DNA of 7,994 bases from an uncultured Clostridium sp. GTDB taxonomy: Bacteria > Bacillota > Clostridia > Lachnospirales > Lachnospiraceae. Positions 1-6,466 of this stretch are shown one piece after another; within the stretch, counting starts at the first letter, position 1, and each line of letters begins with the position of its first letter. A program made the translations under genes and the position numbers. The notes under the pieces are model-generated. The model made no database searches. It was not told where the DNA came from and worked only from the letters and a program-made list of their open reading frames with translations. The stretch covers positions 1-7,994 of the forward strand of contig USJW01000161.1 of assembly GCA_900555045.1 (NCBI GenBank), written 5' to 3'.

Positions 1-240
1 ATTGGAGAACAGAAGCGGCTGCTAAAGCTGCTGGAGGAAGAGGGAGAGGAGGAACCGGATATGTGCAAGGCGATCGACGATTTGATTGCGGACGGAGAAT
101 GCAGAGGGGAAACGCGCGGTTTTGAGCGCCTCTCCACCCTGATCAGCAAACTTCTGGACGAGAACCGCCCAGACCTGATCCGTCAGGTGACCAGCGACGA
201 AAAGGTAAGGGAACAGTTATTCCAGACATACGGTCTGTAG
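1..240 (+). CDS. C-terminal part of an Rpn-family-like nuclease/transposase protein (partial)
   Basis: Frame 1 is open from the first base to a TAG at 238-240, giving 79 residues of a protein whose start is outside the window. The visible part begins with a Lys/Leu/Glu-rich helix with an acidic run, continues with MCKAIDDLIADGECRGETRG, and ends with a helical tail finishing in FQTYGL. This 'MC-x-A-I/L-x-x-L' helix followed by a Gly/Arg/Glu linker is the usual C-terminal tail of Lachnospiraceae proteins annotated as Rpn family recombination-promoting nuclease/putative transposase. The catalytic PD-(D/E)XK domain, if present, would lie upstream, so activity cannot be judged. The gene converges on the 322-918 gene and is followed by a hairpin terminator. 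The reading frame is near certain; the family assignment rests on recalled resemblance of the tail only. Confidence 0.6.
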   Translation: MGEQKRLLKLLEEEGEEEPDMCKAIDDLIADGECRGETRGFERLSTLISKLLDENRPDLIRQVTSDEKVREQLFQTYGL

Positions 241-254
241 AACACGACACAAAA

Positions 255-305
255 GCGGCCCAGCGCTGCTCCCCCATACGGAGCTGCGCCGAGCCGCCTT
301 TTTTC
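255..305 (+). terminator. Intrinsic terminator between convergent genes, possibly bidirectional
   Basis: Positions 255-272 pair with 280-297 around a 7-nt loop (273-279). There are 18 stem positions with three mismatches, and the stem is GC-rich. On the + strand it is followed by a T-rich tract (TTTTTT at 299-304), starting 15 bases after the stop of the partial gene. On the - strand the stem is followed by TTTTGTGT, a weaker U-tract, so it may also stop transcription of the 322-918 gene. It is seen directly in the sequence; termination in both directions is inferred. Confidence 0.8.
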
Positions 306-321
306 TTCTACAACTTCAACT

Positions 322-918
322 CTACCTTACTAGCTTTCCGCTCTCATCAAAGCACCACTTCGCTCCGTCCACCGTCACTTCCCCGGTCACCATCTTCCCG
401 TCAGTTCCCAGATAGTACCGCTCGCCGTCGCAATCGTACCAGCCGGTGCGCATGCAGTCGTTCTCGTCAAAGCTGTACCAGCAGCTGTCGATCTGCTTCC
501 AGCAGTCGTGGGCCATGGTGCCGTCCTCGCAGCGGTATTTGTGGTGGTCTCCGTCCAGCTTCCAGCCGCAGGCGCCGTCGCCTATGCCGGTGCAGTGATG
601 ACCGTCCGCGCACGCGCCCTGGGTGGGAGCTGCGGTGGTCGGCGCCTCCGTGGGGGCGGGCTTCGTCTCAGCCACCGTCGTGTCGTAGGGGCACACGCCG
701 TTCTCATGCAGGTGGGCCGAATGGCCGCCGCAGTGGTAGTGGTAGCTTCCCAGACCGCTTTTGTTCTTGTTGTCCTTGTGGCCGCCGTGGGAGTCGGTCC
801 GGCCGGAGTGGGCCTCCGCCTCGATGGCGAAGGGGGATTGGGGGATCACCGGGGCCGCACCGGCGAGAATCACCGCACTGAGGACACAGGCCAAAAGCCG
901 TTTCACACACTTTTTCAT
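322..918 (-). CDS. Secreted YHYH-domain protein with Cys-rich cell-wall-binding-like repeats
   Basis: This 198-residue protein has a Lys/Arg start, a hydrophobic core (about 8-24) and a likely signal peptidase I site after AEA at residue 36. Residues 37-78 form a His-rich YHYH domain: HSGRTDSHGGH, then SYHYHCGGHSAHLH. A Thr/Ala/Pro linker spans about 82-101. The rest (about 117-198) reads as four degenerate repeats of about 20 residues, of the GW-x-x-x-D-G-x-x-Y-Y-x-x-x-D-G-x-M-x-T-G cell-wall/choline-binding type. The best copy is GWYDCDGERYYLGTDGKMVTG. The mature part has about eleven cysteines, unusual for such repeats, so disulfides or metal binding are possible. I chose the ATG at 918 because GGAGG at 926-930 lies 7 nt upstream; the in-frame GTG at 924 is only 1 nt from it. 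The gene has its own promoter. It is probably surface-attached or secreted; its function is unknown. Confidence 0.85.
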   Translation of the reverse strand: MKKCVKRLLACVLSAVILAGAAPVIPQSPFAIEAEAHSGRTDSHGGHKDNKNKSGLGSYHYHCGGHSAHLHENGVCPYDTTVAETKPAPTEAPTTAAPTQGACADGHHCTGIGDGACGWKLDGDHHKYRCEDGTMAHDCWKQIDSCWYSFDENDCMRTGWYDCDGERYYLGTDGKMVTGEVTVDGAKWCFDESGKLVR

Positions 919-953
919 TGTCACACCTCCGAATTAAATTTCATACTCTTTTT

Positions 954-982
954 ATTCTACCATGAATTCCGGGGTTTGTAAC
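954..982 (-). promoter_or_regulatory. Candidate sigma-A promoter of the YHYH protein gene
   Basis: On the - strand, GTTACA (977-982, 4/6 match to TTGACA) is separated by 17 nt from TAGAAT (954-959, 5/6 match to TATAAT). A start site about 7 nt downstream would give a leader of roughly 28 nt carrying GGAGG before the ATG at 918. Independent transcription fits the unrelated function of this gene compared with the upstream transport cluster. Confidence 0.6.
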
Positions 983-1040
983 CAATTACTTGCGGGAAAA
1001 TCCACGGGAAATCCTCCGGCGGCCGCGCCCTTCCCTCCTC

Positions 1041-3182
1041 CTAGTAGTTCATCACCGTCCCCACCAGCACATCCTTACTCTTGTCAAACACAATCACGTT
1101 CCCGAATCCCAGGCAGCCGTCCACCTCCACCAGGTCCGTGGGGGAGTTTACCTCCTGGTGGCAGATCACCGCCACGTACTCCTTCCCGCGCACCTCAATC
1201 TTCAGCGCCTCGGCCATGGACGAGGGGTAGTAGATCCCTTTTAGCGCCGACTTCACCGGCAGCTTGGTGAGCTTCACCTCGGGCGTCAGGAGGGCATCTC
1301 CTGCGCAGATCACGGTCATAAAGGAGGTAAAGCCCTTCCCCTCCTTGTGAACACGGATGCTCCTTCGGTCCACCGCCCGGTTGTAGTGCCTGGAGATCCG
1401 GGAGGTGTACATCTCCCCCTCAGCCCCCGGCGTCATGAAGTACATCCGGGCCCTCACACCGGCTGCCTCGAACACCGCGGTCTGCACCGGCTCCGTGCCG
1501 ATGTGATCCAGGTCGAAGGCCAGGTCCTTTCCGCCCCTATGCAGGGTGGGATCCGGGTCCCCGGCGGACTCTAAGCCCGGAAGTACGGGCTCCCGCACCG
1601 GCAAGGCCTCGCCCAGAGCCAGCGTGCCGCGCTCGCTGAAGTGCCAGTACTGGTCGTACCCGTGGGCGCCCCCGGTGTACATCTCGTCCATGATCACATA
1701 GATATCGGGCTTGATGTATAGAATTTTCCGGTTCACAAACACGCCCTGCTCCATGTCCATGTAGCCCAGGTGTCCGCCCTGGACGAACTCGTAGTCGTCG
1801 GTGGTGAAGAACTGCTGCTTCACCGGCTGGCACAGCTTTGAGCATTCCCAGGAGTCCTTGCAGACGGTGAAGAATTTCCCGTCCACGGTAACGGTGTTGT
1901 GGGCCGTGGGGTCCTTGAACTCAAAGCGGCCGGGGCCCGCCACATAGTTGTAGCGCCCCGCGTCGGTCAGCACGTCCTCGCCGCCCGCCACCAGGTCGAT
2001 GTGCAGCTTGTCCGAGTGCCCGTGTCCGGCGCCCAGGGTGCCGCAGTGGAAATGCAGCAGGTTGGCCATCTCCCCCCAGCCGGAGCGCAGATAATAATTT
2101 CCGCTGTCCGGGAGGGCGATGGACGTGAAGTCCGGCTCCTGAATCTCCATCTGCTCGTAGAGCGCCTGGCTCTCAATTCCCAGGTCCCACACGCTCTCAA
2201 AGTCCAGGCGGGGAAATCCGCCGTGCTTTAACATGGGATCCTTAAAGAGGAACGCCGCCACGCTGATGTAGTCCCGGAGGTCTGTGTCGTCGCTGTCCCC
2301 CATGATGAACTGGTGGTGGTCCGGCTTCTTCCAGGCCAGGTCCGCGTAGGCCATCCGGTGTACCGCGTTCAATATGGTGTCCGGCACGTCGATGTCGTTG
2401 CGTGACGCCAGGATCAGCACGTCCTCGTAGCAGTGCAGAACCTCGTTGTGATACATGGGCGACTGCTCCCACTGGACGCCGTCCCGCAGAATCTCCATCC
2501 GCGCCTCCACCTCCAGATGCTCCAGCGCGATGGAGGTGTAGCGCCTGCGCTTCTCTGCATCTGGGATGGCCACGCCGATCTCAAAGAGCCCGTGATTCTC
2601 CATCACTCCCCAGTTGCTCATGTACCGGTAGGGGGAGTGCATCTGGATGATGAACTCCGCGTGCTCCACCAGGCAATTGTAGAAGGCGTCCGCTACCTCG
2701 TCCGTCACCAGGGGGCTGTCCTTGAAATACTGCATGGCCTTGACCCAGAACTCCCCGCGGATTCCCACTTCCAGAATTCTCCAGGTGGTTTTCTCCGTCT
2801 CCGGCGTCCGTTTGATCTTGGTGATCCAGTCCATCAGAAGCCGCACGAAATGTGCGGCGTACTTCTCATCCCCGGTGATCCAGTAGGCCTGGCCCAGGCA
2901 GATGAAAAACCGGTGCCGGTTGAACTGGTAGATGAACTCCGGGTCGTCCCCGGGCTTGTACTCCCAATCCACCTGGCCGCCCTCAAACTCCACCGGCTCC
3001 CAGGTCCGCTCCATATCCCACTTTAAATCGAACAGGAAATAGCCGCGGCAGACCTCGTCCGCCACCCGCACGATGTGCTCGCACTCCTGCGGCCAGTACG
3101 CGCGGCAGTAGGCGGCGATGGCCGCCGGGTCGTCCATGAACATCCGCTCGTTCCAGCCCGCAAACAGTTCCTTCTTCGTCAT
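1041..3182 (-). CDS. Heparinase II/III-family polysaccharide lyase, cytoplasmic
   Basis: This 713-residue protein has no signal peptide. The N-terminal half (about 20-345) is helix-rich and fits an (alpha/alpha)n toroid. The C-terminal half (from about 355) carries the heparinase II/III beta-sandwich signature, with HFHCGTLGAGHGHSDKLHID (377-396) followed by LTDAGRYNY. Candidate catalytic residues are N196/H197 in MENHG, Y244 in QSPMYHNE, and H387 or H389 in GHGHSD. This matches the Asn/His-Tyr-His arrangement used by PL12, PL15 and PL21 lyases for beta-elimination at uronic acids. The family number is not resolvable by eye. The longer open frame reaching 3272 is not the real start: it overlaps the upstream gene. 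ATG at 3182 has AGGAGG at 3191-3196 with 8-nt spacing. The gene starts 14 nt after the GH88 stop, so the two are probably cotranslated. Likely substrate: imported uronate-containing oligosaccharides. Confidence 0.88.
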   Translation of the reverse strand: MTKKELFAGWNERMFMDDPAAIAAYCRAYWPQECEHIVRVADEVCRGYFLFDLKWDMERTWEPVEFEGGQVDWEYKPGDDPEFIYQFNRHRFFICLGQAYWITGDEKYAAHFVRLLMDWITKIKRTPETEKTTWRILEVGIRGEFWVKAMQYFKDSPLVTDEVADAFYNCLVEHAEFIIQMHSPYRYMSNWGVMENHGLFEIGVAIPDAEKRRRYTSIALEHLEVEARMEILRDGVQWEQSPMYHNEVLHCYEDVLILASRNDIDVPDTILNAVHRMAYADLAWKKPDHHQFIMGDSDDTDLRDYISVAAFLFKDPMLKHGGFPRLDFESVWDLGIESQALYEQMEIQEPDFTSIALPDSGNYYLRSGWGEMANLLHFHCGTLGAGHGHSDKLHIDLVAGGEDVLTDAGRYNYVAGPGRFEFKDPTAHNTVTVDGKFFTVCKDSWECSKLCQPVKQQFFTTDDYEFVQGGHLGYMDMEQGVFVNRKILYIKPDIYVIMDEMYTGGAHGYDQYWHFSERGTLALGEALPVREPVLPGLESAGDPDPTLHRGGKDLAFDLDHIGTEPVQTAVFEAAGVRARMYFMTPGAEGEMYTSRISRHYNRAVDRRSIRVHKEGKGFTSFMTVICAGDALLTPEVKLTKLPVKSALKGIYYPSSMAEALKIEVRGKEYVAVICHQEVNSPTDLVEVDGCLGFGNVIVFDKSKDVLVGTVMNY

Positions 3183-3190
3183 CTCCCAGT

Positions 3191-3199
3191 CCTCCTTTA
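3191..3199 (-). promoter_or_regulatory. RBS of the lyase gene, overlapping the stop of the GH88 gene
   Basis: The - strand reads TAAAGGAGG, so the TAA stop of the hydrolase gene (3197-3199) runs into the Shine-Dalgarno of the lyase, 8 nt before ATG at 3182. It sets the lyase start and suggests translational coupling of the two enzymes. Confidence 0.8.
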
Positions 3200-4378
3200 C
3201 CAGTAAACCTGCCAGTCCTTGTGCAGGCGCATAAGCGCCTCCATATAAAAATAGTCGCCCCAGATGTTGCACTCGTCCACCCCGTAGTGGTTACAGGTGT
3301 TGTACGGGGAGTGGTTGGAGTAGGTGCTGTGGAGAACCTGTCCGTTGCTCTCCTGCGGGTCCTTCACCGCGTAGTGGTCCACCACGGACTTTAACAGCTT
3401 TTTGGCAATCCCGGTGTAGTAGGCTTTGTCCTCCGGCTCCATATATTTCACCATCTCGAGCATGCCGCAGGCGGCGATCACCGCGGAGGAGGAGTCCCTG
3501 GGCTGTGCGTCCCCGTCGCCGAACTCCAGATCCCAGAAGGGTACCAGATCCTCCGGCAGATGCTCCAGGAAATACCGGGTCACGCCCTTAAAGATGTCGA
3601 TGTACTCCGGCCTGCGGGTGTACTTGTAGCCGATGGCCGTGCCGTAAATACCCCAGGCCTGGCCTCTCGCCCAGGCGGAGCCGTCCCGGTAGCCCTGGCA
3701 GGTGGCCCCGTGGTCCGGCGCCCCGGTCTCCATATCGAAGAAGAAGGTGTGCCAGGTGGAGAAGTCCTCCCGGATCACATTGGACAGCGCGGTGTGAATG
3801 TGGCGCTGTGCGATGTCACGGTACTTCTCGTCCCCCGTCTCCTCTGTGGCCCAGTAGAGCAACGGCAGGTTCAGCAGACAGTCGATGATCAGCCGGTAAT
3901 TGTCCGGCGCGTTAAGCGGTCCCCACGCCTGGATAAACTCCCCCTTCTCGTGGAACCGGGTGATCAGCTGGTCCGCCGCCTTCAGCGCGGCCTCCCGGCC
4001 CACCTGGCTCCCGGTCAGCTTGTAACCGGCCACGCAGGACGGGGAGTACATGAAGCCCAGATCATGGGTCTCCACATCGCTCTTTGTCTCGATCCGCCGG
4101 AGGAAGCTCTCCATCTGGATGTCCCCGGCGCGCCTTAAGTCCTCATCGCCTGTGTACTCGTAAGCCAGCCAGATCTCCCCGGTCCAGAACCCCGGCGTCC
4201 AGTCCACATTCTCCGTGGGCGCGTAGAAACCGTCCTCGCTGTAGGCCTTCTGGAACTGCTCTGTAAACCGCGGCAGGTTCCGGATCACCTGCCCGGCGGC
4301 GAACTCCAGCGCCGCCTCCACCTCCTCGCCCGTGATCTCCGGCTTTCTTTCCAAATTTTGTAATTTTATCCAGCTCAT
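3197..4378 (-). CDS. GH88 unsaturated glucuronyl hydrolase
   Basis: This 393-residue protein is close to the usual GH88 length of about 370-400 and has no signal peptide, so it should be cytoplasmic. It removes the 4,5-unsaturated uronic acid left at the non-reducing end after a polysaccharide lyase acts, by vinyl-ether hydration. Motifs seen are THDLGFMYSPS with D106 (equivalent to Asp88 of Bacillus GL1 UGL), YRLIIDCLLNLPLL with D166 (equivalent to Asp149), TWHTFFFD (H210), GSAWARGQAWGIYG (R238, W242) and PRDSSSAV. Both key aspartates are present, so the enzyme should be active. I chose ATG at 4378: AGGAG at 4388-4392 is 9 nt away, against only 3 nt for the in-frame GTG at 4384. The gene follows the permeases after a 75-nt gap and precedes the lyase by 14 nt. 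GH105 is a less likely alternative because HDLGF and WARGQAW fit GH88 better. Confidence 0.9.
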   Translation of the reverse strand: MSWIKLQNLERKPEITGEEVEAALEFAAGQVIRNLPRFTEQFQKAYSEDGFYAPTENVDWTPGFWTGEIWLAYEYTGDEDLRRAGDIQMESFLRRIETKSDVETHDLGFMYSPSCVAGYKLTGSQVGREAALKAADQLITRFHEKGEFIQAWGPLNAPDNYRLIIDCLLNLPLLYWATEETGDEKYRDIAQRHIHTALSNVIREDFSTWHTFFFDMETGAPDHGATCQGYRDGSAWARGQAWGIYGTAIGYKYTRRPEYIDIFKGVTRYFLEHLPEDLVPFWDLEFGDGDAQPRDSSSAVIAACGMLEMVKYMEPEDKAYYTGIAKKLLKSVVDHYAVKDPQESNGQVLHSTYSNHSPYNTCNHYGVDECNIWGDYFYMEALMRLHKDWQVYW

Positions 4379-4453
4379 CGTCACAATCTCCTTTTCTTTT
4401 CGTCATTCACTTAAAACCGCACATATGCCGAGAGGGGGCGCCGGCAACTGCGC

Positions 4454-5290
4454 TCATCCTTTGACGCCGGTGGCCGCCACGCCCTCGACAAAGTACTTCT
4501 GGAGGGACAAAAATACAATCAGAACCGGGATCAGGCTCAGCACGGAGGCCGCCATGATCAGGCCGTACTCGGAGCCGAACTGGCTGATGAACATGCGCAG
4601 TCCCAGCTGCAGGGTTTTCTTGGACTCGGTGGTCAGGTAGATTAACGGCCCAAGGAAGTCGTTCCAGGTGTTCACGAAGGTGAAGATCAGCAGCGTGGAC
4701 AGCGCCGGCTTGGACAGCGGGAGCATGATCCGGTACCAGATCTGATACTCGCTCATCCCGTCGATCCGGGCCGCCTCGCACAGCTCCGTGGGGATTCCCT
4801 CATAGAACTGCTTCATCATGAACACGCCGAAGGCGGAGAAGGCCTGGAGGAAGATGATGGCCAAGTGGGTGTCCGCCAGGCCCATGCCGCGCATCATCAT
4901 GAACTGGGGCACCATGTAAACCTGCCACGGCACGGCGATGGTGGCGATGTAGGCCAGAAACAGCGTGTTCTTGCCCTTAAACTGAAGCTTTGAGAACGCG
5001 TAGGCCGCGAAGCTGCTGGTGAGCAGCTGCAAAAAGGTGACGATCAGGGTCAGCTTCACGGTGTTTATCACAAACTTTAGCAGCGGAATCTTGTGCCAGA
5101 TATCGATGTAATTCTGCCATCTGGGATTTGTGGGGATCCACTGGATGGGGAAGATGAACACGTCCTTGTCCAGCTTGAAGGAGGCCGACAGCATCCAGGC
5201 GAAGGGCACCAGCATGAGGAGCGCCAGCGCGATTAACACCACATAGAGGACAACTCGAAGCGTTCTTGTCTTTGTATTCTTGATTTTCAT
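4454..5290 (-). CDS. Carbohydrate ABC transporter permease, MalG/UgpE type
   Basis: This 278-residue inner-membrane protein has the usual length and about six hydrophobic segments (roughly 12-34, 72-95, 107-129, 141-160, 198-218 and 244-264). The cytoplasmic EAA loop that docks the ATPase is clear: CEAARIDGMSEYQIWYRIML, starting at residue 171, with conserved G178 and P191. The C-terminal part, including NTWNDFLGPLIYL and QKYFVEGVAATGVKG, is typical of the second permease (MalG/AraQ/UgpE group) of CUT1 sugar importers. It should form the heterodimeric channel with the product of the preceding gene. ATG at 5290 has AGGAGG at 5301-5306 (10 nt), which overlaps the TAA of the upstream permease gene, so coupling is likely. 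The substrate is inferred only from the enzymes downstream. Confidence 0.95.
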   Translation of the reverse strand: MKIKNTKTRTLRVVLYVVLIALALLMLVPFAWMLSASFKLDKDVFIFPIQWIPTNPRWQNYIDIWHKIPLLKFVINTVKLTLIVTFLQLLTSSFAAYAFSKLQFKGKNTLFLAYIATIAVPWQVYMVPQFMMMRGMGLADTHLAIIFLQAFSAFGVFMMKQFYEGIPTELCEAARIDGMSEYQIWYRIMLPLSKPALSTLLIFTFVNTWNDFLGPLIYLTTESKKTLQLGLRMFISQFGSEYGLIMAASVLSLIPVLIVFLSLQKYFVEGVAATGVKG

Positions 5291-5305
5291 ATTCTGTTCC
5301 CCTCC

Positions 5306-6379
5306 TTAATTTGCGTATTTTTTCTCGCCCCGAAACTGCACCAGGGTGATCGCCAGAACGATTAGGAACAGGACCATGGACACGGCGCTGGCGTAGCCCA
5401 AATTCCAGTTTCTAAACGCCTCCTCGTAAATGTGGTAGACCAGCACGATGGCGGACTCGTTGAGCACGCCCGTATTTCCGCCTGCCAGCATGTACACGAT
5501 GTCGTAAACCTTGAAGCAGTTGATGGTCAGGATGATGGTCACGAAGAAGGTGGTGGGCTGAAGCTGCGGCCAGGTGATGTAGCGGAAGCGCTGCCAGGTG
5601 TTGGCACCGTCCAGGCTGGAGGCCTCGTACAGCTCGGCGTTTATGCCCTGCAGGCCCGCCAGGTAGATCACCATATAGTAGCCCATGTTCTTCCACACGG
5701 AGAACAGCACCACCGTGAACATCACCCAGTCCTTATCCGCAGACCACTTGGGAAGGCTCTTGGCCGCCACGCCCAGGTTGTAGAGAATCATGTTGATGGG
5801 GCCGCTCTTGGCCGGGGAGAACAGCATGTTCCAGACCGCCGCCACGGCCACCAGGGAGGCCACGTAGGGGAAGAAGCTGACCGTCCGGAAGAAATTGCGG
5901 CCCTTCACCTTCTGGTTCAAGATCACCGCCAGCCCCAGAGCCGCCGCCAGCGTCAGGGGCACGGTGGCCAGACAGTACACGATGGTGTTTCTGAGGGAGG
6001 CCATAAACCGCTGGTTTCCGATCATCTTCGCGAAGTTTTCCAGCCCCGCGAAGGAGATGGGGTTGTTTCCGTCCCAGTTTAAAAAGGCTAACACAAACGC
6101 GAAGATCACGGGCCCCAGGGTGAAGATGGCGAACCCGATGAAGTTCGGGGCGATGAAGGTATACGCCACAAAATCCCGCTTCGTCTGGCGGCTGAACCGC
6201 TCTCCGGTCTTGGTCTGCCGAATCTTGTCATGCACCTTCTCTATTTTTCGTTCCAACTGCTTCTGCTTTTTCGGATCCGTGCAGGCAGCCCGCTCATCCT
6301 CCAGGCCGCTTAGCTGGGTGCTCAGCACCGTCAGCTTCTGTTTCACCTGAACCGGGTCCGCGCTTCTCTGGTTCGCCAT
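5306..6379 (-). CDS. Carbohydrate ABC transporter permease, MalF/UgpA type, with N-terminal helical extension
   Basis: This 357-residue first permease belongs to a CUT1-type importer. The transmembrane part begins near residue 72, and about six hydrophobic segments follow (72-99, 132-154, 166-187, 217-241, 274-296 and 328-348). The EAA loop is YEASSLDGANTWQRFRYITW (251-270) followed by P271. The 70 residues before the first segment are charged and predicted helical by eye: one helix near 10-32, a TDPKK turn, and a second near 38-57 (KQKQLERKIEKVHDKIRQTK, starting at 38). Typical relatives have only about 10-30 residues there. An in-frame ATG at 6409 would add ten residues, but AGGAGG at 6388-6393 lies 8 nt from the ATG at 6379, and the upstream ATG has no comparable site. 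The gene is separated from the binding-protein gene by 87 nt containing a stem-loop. Confidence 0.93.
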   Translation of the reverse strand: MANQRSADPVQVKQKLTVLSTQLSGLEDERAACTDPKKQKQLERKIEKVHDKIRQTKTGERFSRQTKRDFVAYTFIAPNFIGFAIFTLGPVIFAFVLAFLNWDGNNPISFAGLENFAKMIGNQRFMASLRNTIVYCLATVPLTLAAALGLAVILNQKVKGRNFFRTVSFFPYVASLVAVAAVWNMLFSPAKSGPINMILYNLGVAAKSLPKWSADKDWVMFTVVLFSVWKNMGYYMVIYLAGLQGINAELYEASSLDGANTWQRFRYITWPQLQPTTFFVTIILTINCFKVYDIVYMLAGGNTGVLNESAIVLVYHIYEEAFRNWNLGYASAVSMVLFLIVLAITLVQFRGEKKYAN

Positions 6380-6387
6380 AAGCTTAT

Positions 6388-6393
6388 CCTCCT
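6388..6393 (-). promoter_or_regulatory. RBS that sets the start of the first permease
   Basis: The - strand shows a run of A followed by AGGAGG, 8 nt before the ATG at 6379. The upstream in-frame ATG at 6409 is preceded by TTTAAGAAA only, a poor Shine-Dalgarno. The site would lie inside the coding region if translation began at 6409. Confidence 0.75.
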
Positions 6394-6421
6394 TTTTTTC
6401 ACTGCTCATTTTCTTAAATGA

Positions 6422-6447
6422 GGCAGGCGACTGTTACCCCGCCTGCC
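6422..6447 (-). promoter_or_regulatory. Intercistronic stem-loop after the binding-protein gene
   Basis: GGCAGGCG (6422-6429) pairs perfectly with CGCCTGCC (6440-6447) around a 10-nt loop. It lies 19 nt past the stop of the solute-binding-protein gene. On the - strand it is not followed by a T-tract (TCATTTAAG follows), so it looks more like an mRNA-stabilising or attenuating hairpin than a full terminator. Such hairpins are known after binding-protein genes such as malE, where they raise binding-protein levels over permease levels; that role here is inferred. Confidence 0.6.
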
Positions 6448-6466
6448 CCTGATGTAGCGTTTGTTA

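Noticed and set aside
322..918. LLAC near residue 11 of the YHYH protein as a lipobox
   Set aside because: The hydrophobic core continues well past that cysteine, and a normal signal peptidase I site (AEA) follows later.
508..981. + strand open frame opposite the YHYH gene
   Set aside because: It is a Val/Ala/Gly-rich shadow. The opposite frame has a signal peptide, RBS, promoter and known repeats.
2433..3026. + strand open frame of 197 codons opposite the lyase
   Set aside because: It is antisense to a gene with catalytic motifs and has no convincing RBS or recognisable protein family.
3183..3272. Thirty-residue N-terminal extension of the lyase
   Set aside because: It overlaps the end of the GH88 gene in another frame, while ATG at 3182 has an ideal RBS.
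3560..4138. + strand open frame of 192 codons opposite the GH88 gene
   Set aside because: It is antisense to a well-supported enzyme and its composition is typical of a shadow frame.
4143..4406. Small - strand frame starting MTKRKGDCDDELDK in the permease/GH88 gap
   Set aside because: It has no good RBS, runs out of frame through the GH88 gene, and its later residues are a low-complexity GC-rich shadow.
4426..4446. Short inverted repeat TGCCG/CGGCA in the 75-nt gap after the second permease
   Set aside because: The stem is only 5 bp with an 11-nt loop and no T-tract, too weak to call a terminator or regulatory element.
5432..6082. Long + strand open frame opposite the first permease
   Set aside because: It is a shadow of the permease coding sequence, His/Gly/Val-rich with no domain signature.
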